Assembly: GCF_039523335.1 (NCBI RefSeq)
Contig: NZ_BAAAFC010000004.1
Span: 1 to 64,000 of the forward strand
DNA: 64,000 bases
Source of the DNA: Marinobacter szutsaonensis
GTDB taxonomy: Bacteria; Pseudomonadota; Gammaproteobacteria; Pseudomonadales; Oleiphilaceae
Direction of reading: 5' to 3'
Shown here: positions 43,257-54,088 of the stretch, piece after piece
Layout of the letters: each line of letters begins with the position of its first letter
How positions within the stretch are numbered: position 1 is the stretch's first letter
Notes under the pieces: model-generated
What the model saw: only the letters and a program-made list of their open reading frames with translations
What the model was told of the DNA's origin: nothing
Database searches by the model: none
Program-made: the position numbers and the translations under genes

Positions 43257-45887
43257 TTAAGCGATATTTTTTTCAACCCAGGCCGGCACACCGTCCAGGG
43301 CCTCCGCCAGCTTGGACGGATCGTTGCCACCGCCCTGGGCCATATCCGGTCGGCCACCGCCCTTGCCGTCCACCTGGGCCGCCAGGTGCTTCATCAGGTC
43401 GCCGGCCTTGATGCGATTCGTGGCGGACTTGGTCACGCCGGCCACAAGAATCACTTTGCCATCCTCGACCGTCGCCAGCACGACCACGCCCTCACCCAGC
43501 TTGTTCTTCAGCTGGTCAGCGGTTTCCATCAGGGCTTTGCGGTCTGCGCCTTCCAGTTCGGCGGCGACGACCTTGAGACCTGCAACTTCCAAGGCAGAGC
43601 CGGCGAGATCAGTGCCGGCGGAACTGGCGAGCTTCGCCTTGAGTGCGCCCACTTCCTTCTCAAGCTGGCGATTGCGATCCAGCGCGTTCTGGACCTTCTC
43701 CACCACGGTTTCCCGGGTCGCCCGGACCAGCTTCGCGGTATCGCGCAGCGTCCGCTCGGTTTCCTCGACCCACTCCAGGGCGCCGAAACCGGTCACCGCC
43801 TCGATGCGGCGAACACCTGAGGAAATGCCGCTTTCAGAGGTAATACGGAACAGGCCGATATCACCGGTGCGGGCCACGTGGGTACCACCGCACAGTTCGA
43901 CAGAGTAATTGTCGGTACCCATGCTCAGGACACGGACGCTATCACCGTACTTCTCACCGAACAGGGCCATCGCACCTTTCTCTTTGGCACTTTCCATGTC
44001 AGTGATTTCGGTCTGGACCGGGGTGTTTTCCAGCACCTGCTCGTTCACCTGGCGTTCGATTTCCCGCAGCTGCTCCGCTGTCACCGCCTCGAAGTGGGAG
44101 AAGTCGAAACGCAGCTTATCCGGATCCACCAGAGAACCCTTCTGGGTCACGTGCTCACCCAGCACCTTGCGCAACGCGGCGTGCAGCAGGTGAGTGGCGG
44201 AATGGTTACGCTTGGTGCGCTCGCGACGGGCGTGGTCGATGCGGGCATCCACTTCCAGCCCCGGGAACAGCTCACCCTCGATCACGGTACCGATGTGCAG
44301 GTGGTTGTTCCCTTCCTTGCGGGTATCGGTCACTTTGAACCGGCCGCCACTCCAGGTCAGCAGACCGGTGTCGCCCACCTGACCACCGGATTCGGCGTAG
44401 AACGGGGTACGCTCCAGTACCACCACCGCTTCGTCGCCGGCCTCGGCGTTTTTCTCGTCGGTGCCCACCAGCACTGTGCGAATGCGCTCATGACCATCGA
44501 TATGGTCGTAACCGGTGAACTCGGTCTCGCCTTGGAGCTTCAGACCGGTGGCGTTGTAGTCGATGCCGAACTTGCTGGCGGCACGGGCACGGTCACGCTG
44601 AGCTTCCATCGCCTTTTCATAGCCTTCGTAATCCAGGGTCAGGCCACGCTCACGGGCAATGTCATTGGTCAGGTCCACCGGGAATCCGTAGGTGTCATAC
44701 AGGGTGAAAATGGTTTCACCCGGAATCTCGGACCCTTTCAGCTCGGCGATATCCTGCTCCAGCAGACGAAGGCCCTTATCCAGGGTCTTGGCGAACTGTT
44801 CTTCTTCCTGCAGCAGTACCTTTTCGATCTGCTTCTGGCTGCTGACCAGCTGCGGGTAGGCCTCGCCCATCAGCTTCACCAGGGCATCGGTGAGCTTGTA
44901 GAAGAACGGCTCGGTGGCGCCCAGCTTGTTGCCGTGGCGTGCGGCCCGGCGGATGATGCGGCGCAACACGAAGCCACGGCCTTCATTGGAGGGCATAACG
45001 CCATCGGCGATCAGGAAGGCGCAGGAACGGATATGGTCCGCCACCACGCGCAGTGATGCTTCAGTGGTATCCACGCCGCCCAGGATTTCAGAAGCCGCCT
45101 TCAGCAGATTCTGGAACAGGTCGATTTCATAGTTGCTGTGCACGCCCTGCAGCACCGCGGTAATACGCTCCAGGCCCATGCCGGTGTCCACAGACGGCTT
45201 GGGCAGCTTGAGCATTTCGCCGTCAGCCGTGCGGTTGTACTGCATGAACACCACGTTCCAGATCTCGATGTAGCGGTCGCCATCCTCTTCCGGGCTGCCG
45301 GGAGGGCCACCGGCGACTTCCGGGCCGTGGTCATAGAAAATCTCGGTACAGGGACCGCAGGGGCCCGTATCGCCCATCTGCCAGAAGTTGTCGGAGGCAT
45401 AACGGGCGCCTTTGTTGTCACCGATACGGACGATGCGGTCCGCGGGCACACCGATTTCCTTGTTCCAGATATCGTAGGCCTCGTCGTCCTCGGCGTAGAC
45501 GGTCACCCAGAGCTTGTCCTTGGGCAGGTTCAGCCACTGCTCACCGGTCAGGAAGGTCCAGGCGTAGTTGATCGCTTCGCGCTTGAAGTAGTCACCGAAG
45601 CTGAAGTTACCCAGCATCTCAAAGAAAGTGTGGTGACGCGCAGTGTAACCGACGTTCTCCAGGTCATTGTGCTTGCCACCGGCACGCACGCATTTCTGGG
45701 AGGTGGTGGCTCGGGTATAGTCTCGCTCTTCGCGGCCAAGGAACACATCCTTGAACTGGTTCATGCCCGCGTTGGTGAACAGCAATGTGGGATCGTCATG
45801 GGGTACGAGCGAACTGCTCTCGACAATGGTGTGCCCCTGCTGTCGGAAATACTCGAGAAACGCCTGTCGCAACTCTGCGGTTTTCAT
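43257..45887 (-). CDS. alaS: Alanyl-tRNA synthetase
   Basis: A 876-residue class II synthetase charging tRNA-Ala. Motif 2 and 3 regions are present, the editing-domain zinc motif H-S-A-T-H and C-G-G-T-H are intact, and the C-terminal C-Ala domain ends with [10 protein letters not shown]. Full length. Confidence 0.98.
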   Translation of the reverse strand: MKTAELRQAFLEYFRQQGHTIVESSSLVPHDDPTLLFTNAGMNQFKDVFLGREERDYTRATTSQKCVRAGGKHNDLENVGYTARHHTFFEMLGNFSFGDYFKREAINYAWTFLTGEQWLNLPKDKLWVTVYAEDDEAYDIWNKEIGVPADRIVRIGDNKGARYASDNFWQMGDTGPCGPCTEIFYDHGPEVAGGPPGSPEEDGDRYIEIWNVVFMQYNRTADGEMLKLPKPSVDTGMGLERITAVLQGVHSNYEIDLFQNLLKAASEILGGVDTTEASLRVVADHIRSCAFLIADGVMPSNEGRGFVLRRIIRRAARHGNKLGATEPFFYKLTDALVKLMGEAYPQLVSSQKQIEKVLLQEEEQFAKTLDKGLRLLEQDIAELKGSEIPGETIFTLYDTYGFPVDLTNDIARERGLTLDYEGYEKAMEAQRDRARAASKFGIDYNATGLKLQGETEFTGYDHIDGHERIRTVLVGTDEKNAEAGDEAVVVLERTPFYAESGGQVGDTGLLTWSGGRFKVTDTRKEGNNHLHIGTVIEGELFPGLEVDARIDHARRERTKRNHSATHLLHAALRKVLGEHVTQKGSLVDPDKLRFDFSHFEAVTAEQLREIERQVNEQVLENTPVQTEITDMESAKEKGAMALFGEKYGDSVRVLSMGTDNYSVELCGGTHVARTGDIGLFRITSESGISSGVRRIEAVTGFGALEWVEETERTLRDTAKLVRATRETVVEKVQNALDRNRQLEKEVGALKAKLASSAGTDLAGSALEVAGLKVVAAELEGADRKALMETADQLKNKLGEGVVVLATVEDGKVILVAGVTKSATNRIKAGDLMKHLAAQVDGKGGGRPDMAQGGGNDPSKLAEALDGVPAWVEKNIA

Positions 45888-46028
45888 AGACCTTTGATAC
45901 CTTTCCAGAAACCCGGCGGGGAGCCCCTCGGGTCCGCGATTGAATACGAATACTTACATGCGTGTGCAAATCCGCTACTCTAGCACACGCCGAGAACATG
46001 AAAAACGTGAAACCTCACAGGAGACCCC

Positions 46029-46574
46029 ATGCCCCGACGCTTTCATGACGCCGAGGAACTGCTCCCGCCAGCGACGTTTACCAAGCGCGCCCTCGCCATC
46101 ATTTACGATGGCCTGATCAGCATTGCCGTGTTGCTGGTGGCCACCTGGGTGTACACCATGATTGCCGGCTGGATCATCGGCTGGGAACACTACGAACAGA
46201 TGGCTGAATCCGGCCAGTTATCCGGGGACCCGGGCCTGACCTTCGCGCTCTTCCTGGTGCTGTATCTGTTCTTCGCCTACTTCTGGACCCGGATCGGACA
46301 GACCCTGGGGATGCAGGTATGGCGGATCCGCATCGAAAACCTGGACGGCACCTCCGTGAGCTGGACCCAGGCCCTGCTGCGCTACGGCACTGCCGCCGCG
46401 GTGATCTTCATCACCATGCTGGCCGGCCATTACGTGGGCCCTGTCACCCTGCTCCTGACCATTCCTGCCATTATCGCCCTGTTCCTGCCGATCAACGGAC
46501 TATCGGTTACCGACCGCACCTCCAACAGTGTGGTCGTCCAGGTACCCAGGGAAGCGAAGAAAAAGAAACTCTGA
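46029..46574 (+). CDS. RDD-family membrane protein
   Basis: A 181-residue protein with the RDD domain: K-R-A-L-A-I-I-Y-D-G-L-I (R..D), R-I-G-Q-T-L-G-M-Q-V-W-R-I-R-I, and a final membrane pair. Four hydrophobic segments are visible. RDD proteins are often linked to ion or solute transport; some have Na+/H+ antiport activity. The C-terminus is Lys-rich. ATG 46029 follows CAGGAGA. Confidence 0.88.
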   Translation: MPRRFHDAEELLPPATFTKRALAIIYDGLISIAVLLVATWVYTMIAGWIIGWEHYEQMAESGQLSGDPGLTFALFLVLYLFFAYFWTRIGQTLGMQVWRIRIENLDGTSVSWTQALLRYGTAAAVIFITMLAGHYVGPVTLLLTIPAIIALFLPINGLSVTDRTSNSVVVQVPREAKKKKL

Positions 46575-46588
46575 GTCCGGCCGGGGGG

Positions 46589-47659
46589 TTACCCGGCCCG
46601 CCGCATGAGTACGGCGCCCACCGCCGCGTTGACCGCGATCGGAATCAGCACCGCCAGCATCGGATTGAAACCGTACACCACGCTCATGGGGCCGAGCAGG
46701 TCCTGCATGTACTTGAACAGCAGCCCCACCAACAGCCCCGTAAAAACCCGGAACCCCATGGTAACGGACCGCAACGGCCCGAAAATGAACGAGATGGCAA
46801 CCAGCACCATCACCGCCGTTCCCAGCGGCATCAGGGTCTTTTTCCAGAACGCCAGCCAGTAGTTGGCCGCGTTCAGGTCCTGCTCGTCAAGATAGGATGC
46901 GTAGGTGTAGAGACCCGTCATTGACAGGTTCTCGGGCTTGACGATAAGCACGCTGAGAACCTGGGGCGTCAGCCCGGTTTCCCAGCGCAATACCTGTTGC
47001 TTTTCCAGGCGCGTACTGTCGTCTTCGATATGGGTTGTCCGCACTTTCTCCAGTGACCAGTGATCACCCTGGTAGATCCCCCGCTCAGCGAAGCTGGAGG
47101 ATTCCAGCTGCATGTCATCACTGAACCGGAACAGGGAAACCCCGTGCAACACGCCATTGGGCTGCACGGCATTGAGGTGCATGAACACATTCCCTTCCCG
47201 GTGCCACACCCCGTGGGCAGAGGCCACGTTCTTGCCGGCCCCCAGTGCCATCGCCTTCTCGCTCTGGGCGTAGCGCTCGGCGGGCGGTGCCACGTACTCG
47301 CCGATCACCACTCCCAGCAGAACCACCACCAGGGCCGGCTTCATGGCTGACCAGACAATGCGCTTCAGGGAAACACCCGCGGCCCGTATGACCGTGAGCT
47401 CCGAGGAGCTGGCCATGGAGCCAAGGCCGATCAGACACCCCATGAATGCCCCGAGTGGCAGATAGTCATAGATCCGCCGGGGCAGCGTGAGCATCACGTA
47501 CCACAGTGCCTGCAGGGTGTCGTAGTCGTTGCGGGTATCCTCCAGCTCAGCGATAAAAGCAAAAATCAGATCCAGCGACAGCACCACGACCATGACCAGG
47601 AACATCGCCCCGCCCACGGTGCGCATGGTATAGGCATCGATCTTACGCATGGCTCGCAC
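46589..47659 (-). CDS. lptG: LPS export permease LptG
   Basis: A 356-residue permease of the LptBFG ABC transporter that pulls lipopolysaccharide from the inner membrane. It has six membrane segments split by a large periplasmic beta-jellyroll. I-D-A-Y-T-M-R-T-V-G at the N-terminus and L-P-L-G-A-F-M-G-C-L-I-G-L-G are family-typical. It overlaps lptF by 17 bases. Confidence 0.96.
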   Translation of the reverse strand: MRAMRKIDAYTMRTVGGAMFLVMVVVLSLDLIFAFIAELEDTRNDYDTLQALWYVMLTLPRRIYDYLPLGAFMGCLIGLGSMASSSELTVIRAAGVSLKRIVWSAMKPALVVVLLGVVIGEYVAPPAERYAQSEKAMALGAGKNVASAHGVWHREGNVFMHLNAVQPNGVLHGVSLFRFSDDMQLESSSFAERGIYQGDHWSLEKVRTTHIEDDSTRLEKQQVLRWETGLTPQVLSVLIVKPENLSMTGLYTYASYLDEQDLNAANYWLAFWKKTLMPLGTAVMVLVAISFIFGPLRSVTMGFRVFTGLLVGLLFKYMQDLLGPMSVVYGFNPMLAVLIPIAVNAAVGAVLMRRAG

Positions 47660-48746
47660 CCTCCCTCATCAGACGGCGCCGGTGCAGCCAGGGAGGGCCA
47701 AACTGCAGCCACAGGCCAAACAACAGGAACAGGGCATGAACCCAAAGCATGCCTACCCACTCCGGCACCTTGCCGTCAGCCAGGGCATCCCGGGCCACGA
47801 TGAGCAAGCCGAGGTATGTGATGTAAACCAGCATGGCCGGCAGCAGATGAAAGAACCGCCCCTGCCTCGGGTTGACCCGGCTCAGGCGAACCGCCAGAAG
47901 AGTAACGATGGGCACAATCAGCGGCAGCGACAGCCGCCAGTGCAGCATGGCGCGATCCTCGGGGTCATCCGACTCCCACAACCGCGCAGTGCTGACACCG
48001 TCCTCGAGCTGGACATCCCGCGCGGTGCCACTCTGGATCTTCAGCCCGTAGGCCCCGAACTCCGTTACTTTGTAATCCAGCGTCCCGGGCGAACCGTCAA
48101 ATCTGGCGCCCTGCTCAAGGATCAGAAACCGACTCCCGGTTTCCTGGTCGATCAGCTGGGAACCGGCCTCCGCCGTGATAATACTCAGACCTTCGCCATT
48201 GCGACCGTATTCGGCGATGAACACGCCCTTCAGTCGGCGCTTGTCATCGCTGAGATCTTCCGTGTAGGTCACCCGGCCGCCGGAAAGCAGGTTCTGGAAG
48301 CGGCCCGGCGCCAGCATCTCGAACTCGGTGGCCTTGGCCTGCTCGGCAAAGATGTACTCCACCTGTTTCATGCCCCACGGGGATACGTAAAGGCTCATAG
48401 CCCCAACCGTCACCATCACCGGCAGGCTCCCCAGCAGGGTTTTGGTCAAAAGCTGCCGGTCACTGATGCCGCAGGCCGACAGCACCGTCATCTCGCTTTC
48501 GAGATACATCCGCCCATAGGCGAGCAGGATGCCGATGAACAGACCAAGCGGAAGGATAAGCTCAAGGAAGCCGGGGAACCGGTACATCATGATCAGCGCC
48601 AGCACATCGGCCGACAACTTGCCCTCGGCGGCACTGGCCAGGTACTTCAGGAAGCGGCCACTCATGAAAACCAGCAGCAGGATGCCGGAGACAGCAACCA
48701 TGCTGATCATGACCTGGCGAATGAGATAACGGAAGATAATGCTCAA
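47643..48746 (-). CDS. lptF: LPS export permease LptF
   Basis: A 367-residue partner of LptG, first in the operon. The N-terminus I-I-F-R-Y-L-I-R-Q-V, the coupling region P-L-G-L-F-I-G-I-L-L-A-Y-G-R-M-Y and the jellyroll domain are visible. It is divergent from pepA. Confidence 0.96.
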   Translation of the reverse strand: MSIIFRYLIRQVMISMVAVSGILLLVFMSGRFLKYLASAAEGKLSADVLALIMMYRFPGFLELILPLGLFIGILLAYGRMYLESEMTVLSACGISDRQLLTKTLLGSLPVMVTVGAMSLYVSPWGMKQVEYIFAEQAKATEFEMLAPGRFQNLLSGGRVTYTEDLSDDKRRLKGVFIAEYGRNGEGLSIITAEAGSQLIDQETGSRFLILEQGARFDGSPGTLDYKVTEFGAYGLKIQSGTARDVQLEDGVSTARLWESDDPEDRAMLHWRLSLPLIVPIVTLLAVRLSRVNPRQGRFFHLLPAMLVYITYLGLLIVARDALADGKVPEWVGMLWVHALFLLFGLWLQFGPPWLHRRRLMREGASHA

Positions 48747-48975
48747 AACGGTCTCTCTGGCCGCACCTGCGGAAACGAATGGAGGAATCCGGAAACAGCG
48801 CGTATTCTATGTAACCTTTGGTCTGAATGACAGAGCCGGGGGATTACAACCGGGCCATCGCGGTACCTGCCCCGGCCGGTTGATTAACCCCCTGCCGACC
48901 CCAATGCTAGACTAGAACAGACATTCAACCCGCATCCCCGCGGACGTTTCTTCAGAATCACCAACAGGAGTTGCC
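48747..48975. promoter_or_regulatory. Divergent promoter region lptF / pepA
   Basis: 229 bp. Before pepA, TGCTAGACT (48904-48912) fits an extended -10 (TG-N-TAGACT). The ribosome site is AACAGGAG. On the lptF side I see no clear promoter. Confidence 0.5.
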
Positions 48976-50469
48976 ATGAACTTCAGCCTGAGCAGCAAAG
49001 CTATCGCAACCACCAAGGCGGATTGCCTTGTCGTCGGCGTGCCGGAAAAAGGCGACTGGCCCGAATCCACCACCCACGCGGACGAAGCGCTCGACGGACT
49101 GATCAAAAAGCTGCAAACGGCAGGAGACATCACCGGCAAGAACGCCAGCACTGGCGTATTCCCGCTCGACGGCCGCCCCTGGAGCCGTCTTCTGGTAGTC
49201 GGCACAGGCAAGAACGACGACCGCACACCGGCCAACTTCCGCAAGGCCGTTACCGCGGTCCTCGGCGCCCTCAAGGACGGCCCCTCGAAAAGCGCCGTCA
49301 TCGCCATGGCGGATACCGAGGTCAAAGGCGAACAGGCCGTCACCTCCGAAGAGGCACTGCTGAACGTCATCGGCCGCATCCTGGAAGAGCAGCTCTACAC
49401 CTTCAACCAGTTCAAGAGCGACAAGCCTGCGTCCCGGAAACTGAACAAGGTCACCGTGGTCGCCTCGGGCGGCGGCAAAACCCTCAAGGAAGCCTTCAAC
49501 CTGGGCCTGGCCACCGGCCGCGGCATGAACTTCACCCGCGACCTGGGCAACACCCCGCCCAACATCTGCCACCCAAGCTGGCTCGCCGACCAGGCCAAAC
49601 AGCTGGCCAAGGAACACGATTGCATCAAGACCGAAGTGCTTGATGAAAAGCAGATGGAAAAGATGGGCATGAACACCATCCTGGCCGTCGGCAAAGGCAG
49701 CACCCAGCCCCCGCGCCTGATCGTCATGGAATACCGTGGCGGCAAGACCAAGGACAAGCCTTACGTCCTGGTGGGTAAAGGCATCACCTTCGACACCGGC
49801 GGCATCAGCCTCAAGCCCGGCGAAGGCATGGACGAAATGAAGTACGACATGGGCGGCTCCGCTGGCGTGTTCGGCACCATGAAAGTACTGGCCGAAACCA
49901 AGCCCAAGATCAACGTCGTGGCAGTTGTGGCTGCAGCCGAGAACATGCCGGATGGCGGCGCCTCCCGTCCGGGCGACATCGTCACCACCCTGTCCGGCCA
50001 GACCGTCGAAATCCTCAACACCGACGCCGAAGGCCGCCTGGTGCTGTGTGACGCCCTCACCTACGTCAAGAAATTCGACCCGGAAGTGGTGATCGACATG
50101 GCCACCCTCACCGGCGCCTGCATCATCGCCCTGGGCAACCAGGCCACCGGCCTGCTGGCCAACAACGACGAACTGGCCAACGAACTGCTCGCCGCCGGCG
50201 AACGCACCGGCGACCGCGCCTGGCGCCTGCCCCTCTGGGAAGAGTACCAGAGCCAGCTCGACAGCAACTTCGCCGACATGGCCAACATCGGCGGCCGCCC
50301 GGCCGGCACCATCACCGCCGCCTGCTTCCTGTCCCGGTTCGCCAAGGAATACCGCTGGGCCCACCTGGACATCGCCGGCACCGCCTGGCTCTCCGGCAAA
50401 GCCAAAGGCGCCACCGGCCGCCCGGTACCGCTGCTGGTTGACTACCTCATGTCCCACGCCGGCAAATAA
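48976..50469 (+). CDS. pepA: Leucyl aminopeptidase PepA
   Basis: A 497-residue M17 metallopeptidase. Metal ligands lie in V-G-K-G-I-T-F-D-T-G-G and the family signature N-T-D-A-E-G-R-L, with the catalytic R-P-G-D-I nearby. In many gammaproteobacteria it also works as the XerC/D accessory DNA-binding protein. Its stop overlaps the holC start (TAATG). Confidence 0.97.
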   Translation: MNFSLSSKAIATTKADCLVVGVPEKGDWPESTTHADEALDGLIKKLQTAGDITGKNASTGVFPLDGRPWSRLLVVGTGKNDDRTPANFRKAVTAVLGALKDGPSKSAVIAMADTEVKGEQAVTSEEALLNVIGRILEEQLYTFNQFKSDKPASRKLNKVTVVASGGGKTLKEAFNLGLATGRGMNFTRDLGNTPPNICHPSWLADQAKQLAKEHDCIKTEVLDEKQMEKMGMNTILAVGKGSTQPPRLIVMEYRGGKTKDKPYVLVGKGITFDTGGISLKPGEGMDEMKYDMGGSAGVFGTMKVLAETKPKINVVAVVAAAENMPDGGASRPGDIVTTLSGQTVEILNTDAEGRLVLCDALTYVKKFDPEVVIDMATLTGACIIALGNQATGLLANNDELANELLAAGERTGDRAWRLPLWEEYQSQLDSNFADMANIGGRPAGTITAACFLSRFAKEYRWAHLDIAGTAWLSGKAKGATGRPVPLLVDYLMSHAGK

Positions 50470-50981
50470 TGCAGGACAGTCAACCCCAAAACACCCCGGA
50501 CCCCGGCAGCCCCGCTGCCGGCCCGTCCGGGCAGGAAGACCGGAACCAGCGCTACTGGTTCCACATCCTCGCCAAAAACACCCCCGCTGCCCGCAACCTC
50601 CACGCCGTCAAACTCGTGGACAAGGCCTGGCACCAGGGCGACCGCGTCTGCATCGTCTGCGACACCATGCAACAGGCCCAGGAACTGGACGACCTCCTCT
50701 GGAACTTCAGCCCCGATGCCTTCATCCCCCATTCCATCGTTCCGGACTCAGCCACCACCTGCACCGACCGCGTCGGCATCCTTCTGTGCCCGCCGGTGGC
50801 CGAAGACTGGGATACGGTGATCATCCTCTCCGCCACCCTGCCCGCAGATGCAGACCGCTTCAAACGACTGGCATTGGTGGCCCACAACGATCCGAATGTC
50901 CTGAATCAGGCGAGATCTCACTTCAAGCAGCTACGTGCACTGGGAATTGAACCACGCGTTCATGATCAGAGAAGGCGTTAA
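50469..50981 (+). CDS. holC: DNA polymerase III chi subunit HolC
   Basis: A 170-residue clamp-loader accessory protein that links the replisome to single-strand-binding protein. R-Y-W-F-H-I-L-A, A-R-N-L-H-A-V-K-L-V-D-K-A, L-D-D-L-L-W and A-F-I-P-H match the chi family. An unusually long Pro/Gly-rich N-terminus (about 25 residues) precedes the conserved part. It is translationally coupled to pepA. Confidence 0.9.
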   Translation: MQDSQPQNTPDPGSPAAGPSGQEDRNQRYWFHILAKNTPAARNLHAVKLVDKAWHQGDRVCIVCDTMQQAQELDDLLWNFSPDAFIPHSIVPDSATTCTDRVGILLCPPVAEDWDTVIILSATLPADADRFKRLALVAHNDPNVLNQARSHFKQLRALGIEPRVHDQRRR

Positions 50982-51003
50982 GGCGAATAGCACAAAGTCC
51001 GAT

Positions 51004-51110
51004 CTGCGGAGTTGGGACCGGCTTTCCAAAAATCTCGAAGGCCAGGGACGGCCTGAGAGAAGCGCACATGGACGTGCTCGTAGCGGTTTTTGGAAAGCCG
51101 GTCCTAACTG
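51004..51110. repeat. Palindromic element, copy 2 (variable arms, conserved core)
   Basis: Left arm 51015-51032 and right arm 51087-51104 are exactly complementary over 18 bp, and pairing extends outward to about 28 bp with a few mismatches. The 54-nt core 51033-51086 matches copy 1 (21327-21380) in 46 or so positions. The inner hairpin keeps its pairing by covariation: TCTC/GAGA here, TGTT/AACA in copy 1. Confidence 0.9.
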
Positions 51111-51149
51111 CGCAAGGCACCGAACTAGCAGGCTGGGTGTCGACAGAGG

Positions 51150-51179
51150 TTCGCCGCAAACAACCCGACCATGTATAAT
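51150..51179 (+). promoter_or_regulatory. Candidate valS promoter
   Basis: A consensus -10 TATAAT lies at 51174-51179, with only a weak -35 near 51150 (TTCGCC). It stands 52 bases before the valS ATG and downstream of palindromic element copy 2. Confidence 0.6.
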
Positions 51180-51231
51180 CGTGCGTCTAATTTTTCCCTT
51201 GTGAATCAACCAACGGTCACTGCAGAAACCC

Positions 51232-54084
51232 ATGGAAAAAACCTACCAGCCAGAAAATATCGAGCGCCAGTGGTACGAAAACTGGGAATCCAAAGGGTAC
51301 TTCCGCCCCAGCGGTGAAGGCCAGTCCTACAGCATCGCCATCCCCCCCCCCAACGTGACCGGCAGCCTGCACATGGGCCACGCCTTCCAGCACACCATCA
51401 TGGACACCCTCACCCGCTACAAGCGCATGCAGGGCCGTAACGCATTGTGGACCGTCGGCACCGACCACGCCGGCATCGCCACCCAGATGGTTGTCGAACG
51501 CAAACTGGCCGCCGAAGAAGGCAAAACCCGCCACGACCTCGGCCGGGAAGAATTCATCAAACGCATCTGGGACTGGAAAGAACACTCCGGCGGAACCATC
51601 ACCCGCCAGATGCGCCGCCTGGGCAACTCCGTGGACTGGAGCAACGAACGCTTCACCATGGATGATGGCTTCTACAAGGCCGTCCAGGAAGTTTTCGTCC
51701 GCCTGTACGAGGATGGCCTGGTCTACCGTGGCAAACGGCTGGTGAACTGGGACCCGAAACTGCACACCGCCATCTCCGATCTCGAGGTCGAGAACAAGGA
51801 AGAGAAGGGTTTCTTCTGGCACCTGCGCTACCCGCTGGCCGACGGCGAACAGACCCAGGACGGCAAAGGCTACCTGGTCGTCGCCACCACCCGACCGGAA
51901 ACCCTGCTCGGTGATACCGCCGTAGCCGTCCACCCGGACGACGAGCGCTACCAGCACCTGGTCGGCAAGTTCGTGACCCTGCCGCTGGTCAATCGCCGTA
52001 TCCCCATCGTGGCCGACCACCACGCCGACCCGGAGAAAGGCTCCGGCTGCGTAAAGATCACCCCGGCCCACGACTTCAACGACTACGCCGTGGGCAAGCG
52101 CAACAACCTGCCCATGATCAACGTCATGACCCAGGACGCCAACATCCGGGACGTGGCCGAAGTCTTCAACGCCGACGGCACCGAGAATACCGAGATTGAC
52201 GGCAAGATCCCGGCCGCCTACGCCGGCCTGACCCGGGAAAAGGCCCGGGACCAGGTGGCCACCGACATGAAGGTCAACGGCCTGCTCGAGCGGGTCGAGG
52301 ACCACGTGCTGAGCGTGCCCCGTGGTGACCGCTCCGGGCTGATCATCGAGCCGATGCTGACCGACCAGTGGTTTGCCGACGCCAAAACCCTGGCCAAGCC
52401 CGCCATCGAAGCAGTGGAAGACGGCCGTATCCAGTTCGTACCCAAGCAGTACGAGAATATGTACTTCGCCTGGATGCGCGACATCCAGGACTGGTGTATC
52501 TCCCGCCAGCTCTGGTGGGGCCATCGCATCCCGGCCTGGTACGACGCCGAGGGCAACATCTACGTTGGTCGCAGCGAAGAGGAAGTGCGCCAGAAGCACA
52601 ACCTCGCGGCCGACGTCGCCCTGGAGCAGGACGAAGACGTACTCGACACCTGGTTCAGCTCCGCCCTGTGGACCTTCGGCACCCTGGGCTGGCCGGAAAT
52701 TACCGAGCGCCTGAAGACCTTCCACCCCACCGACGTGCTGGTCACCGGTTTCGACATCATCTTCTTCTGGGTTGCCCGGATGATCATGATGACCATGCAC
52801 TTCATGAAGAACGAGGATGGCACCCCGCAGGTACCGTTCAAGACCGTCTACGTGACCGGCCTGATCCGCGACGAGCACGGCGACAAGATGTCCAAGTCCA
52901 AGGGTAACGTCATCGACCCGCTGGACATGATCGACGGTATCAGCCTGGACGACCTTCTTGAGAAGCGCACCGGCAACCTGATGCAGCCCAAGCTGGCCGA
53001 AAAGATCGGCAAGCGCACGAAGAAGGAATTCCCGGAGGGCATCGCCGCCCATGGTACCGACGCCCTGCGCTTCACCCTGGCTGCCATGGCCACCACCGGC
53101 CGAGACATCAACTGGGACATGAAGCGCCTGGAAGGCTACCGCAACTTCTGCAACAAGCTGTGGAACGCCGCCCGCTACGTGCTGATGAACACCGAGGGCG
53201 AAGACTGCGGCGTGAACGATGAGCCGGTACAACTGTCCCTGGCCGACCGCTGGATCATCAGCGAACTGCAGCACTGCGAGCAGGAAGTCATACGGCACCT
53301 GGACCAGTACCGCTTTGACCTGGCCGCCTACGCCCTGTACGAGTTCATCTGGAACGAATACTGCGACTGGTACTTAGAGCTGTCCAAGCCGGTATTGAAC
53401 GACGACAACGCCAGCGCCGAAGCCAAGCGTGGCACCCGTCGCACCCTGGTGCGCGTGCTGGAAGCGGTCCTGCGGCTGGCGCACCCGATGATGCCGTTCA
53501 TCACCGAGGAGATCTGGCAGCGCATCGCTCCGCTGGCCGGCAAGACCGGTGACAGCATCATGCTGCAGCCGTTCCCGCAGCCGGACGAAAGCAGGCAGGA
53601 CGCCGCAGTAGCCGCCGATATCGAGTGGCTCAAGGGCGTGATTGTGGCGGTACGGAACATTCGTGGCGAGATGAACATCTCCCCCGCCAAACAGGTCCCC
53701 GTTCTGCTCAAGGGCGGCAGCGCCGAAGATGAGCGCCGCATGAACGAGAACCGCCAGTTCCTGATCTCACTGGCCAAGCTGGAGAAACTGGAATGGTTCG
53801 AGGGTGACAAGGCCCCCATGTCCGCCACCCAGCTGGTGGGCGAAATGGAAGTTCTTGTACCCATGGCCGGCCTGATCGACAAGGATGCCGAGCTCAAGCG
53901 CCTGGACAAGGAGCTGGACCGCCTGCAGAAGGAAATCGGCCGCCTCGAAGGCAAACTGGGCAACGAGAAATTCACCGCCAAGGCCCCGGCCGACGTGGTC
54001 GAGAAGGAAAAAGAAAAGCTGAAGGACGCCCAGGGCAGCCTGCAGCGACTCAGCGCACAGCGGGCTGAAATCGAGGCCATGTAA
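51232..54084 (+). CDS. valS: Valyl-tRNA synthetase
   Basis: A 950-residue class I synthetase. The HIGH motif is in [18 protein letters not shown] in D-K-M-S-K-S-K-G-N, and the editing domain keeps [14 protein letters not shown]-terminal coiled coil (about 880-950) is normal for the bacterial enzyme. The pepA-holC-valS order is conserved in gammaproteobacteria. Confidence 0.98.
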   Translation: MEKTYQPENIERQWYENWESKGYFRPSGEGQSYSIAIPPPNVTGSLHMGHAFQHTIMDTLTRYKRMQGRNALWTVGTDHAGIATQMVVERKLAAEEGKTRHDLGREEFIKRIWDWKEHSGGTITRQMRRLGNSVDWSNERFTMDDGFYKAVQEVFVRLYEDGLVYRGKRLVNWDPKLHTAISDLEVENKEEKGFFWHLRYPLADGEQTQDGKGYLVVATTRPETLLGDTAVAVHPDDERYQHLVGKFVTLPLVNRRIPIVADHHADPEKGSGCVKITPAHDFNDYAVGKRNNLPMINVMTQDANIRDVAEVFNADGTENTEIDGKIPAAYAGLTREKARDQVATDMKVNGLLERVEDHVLSVPRGDRSGLIIEPMLTDQWFADAKTLAKPAIEAVEDGRIQFVPKQYENMYFAWMRDIQDWCISRQLWWGHRIPAWYDAEGNIYVGRSEEEVRQKHNLAADVALEQDEDVLDTWFSSALWTFGTLGWPEITERLKTFHPTDVLVTGFDIIFFWVARMIMMTMHFMKNEDGTPQVPFKTVYVTGLIRDEHGDKMSKSKGNVIDPLDMIDGISLDDLLEKRTGNLMQPKLAEKIGKRTKKEFPEGIAAHGTDALRFTLAAMATTGRDINWDMKRLEGYRNFCNKLWNAARYVLMNTEGEDCGVNDEPVQLSLADRWIISELQHCEQEVIRHLDQYRFDLAAYALYEFIWNEYCDWYLELSKPVLNDDNASAEAKRGTRRTLVRVLEAVLRLAHPMMPFITEEIWQRIAPLAGKTGDSIMLQPFPQPDESRQDAAVAADIEWLKGVIVAVRNIRGEMNISPAKQVPVLLKGGSAEDERRMNENRQFLISLAKLEKLEWFEGDKAPMSATQLVGEMEVLVPMAGLIDKDAELKRLDKELDRLQKEIGRLEGKLGNEKFTAKAPADVVEKEKEKLKDAQGSLQRLSAQRAEIEAM

Positions 54085-54088
54085 GCCG

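Noticed and set aside
48958..50457. A 499-codon frame on the - strand opposite pepA
   Set aside because: Antisense shadow; pepA is full length with all motifs, and this frame has a low-complexity composition.
51217..53298. A 693-codon frame on the - strand opposite valS
   Set aside because: Antisense shadow of valS; no recognisable domain.
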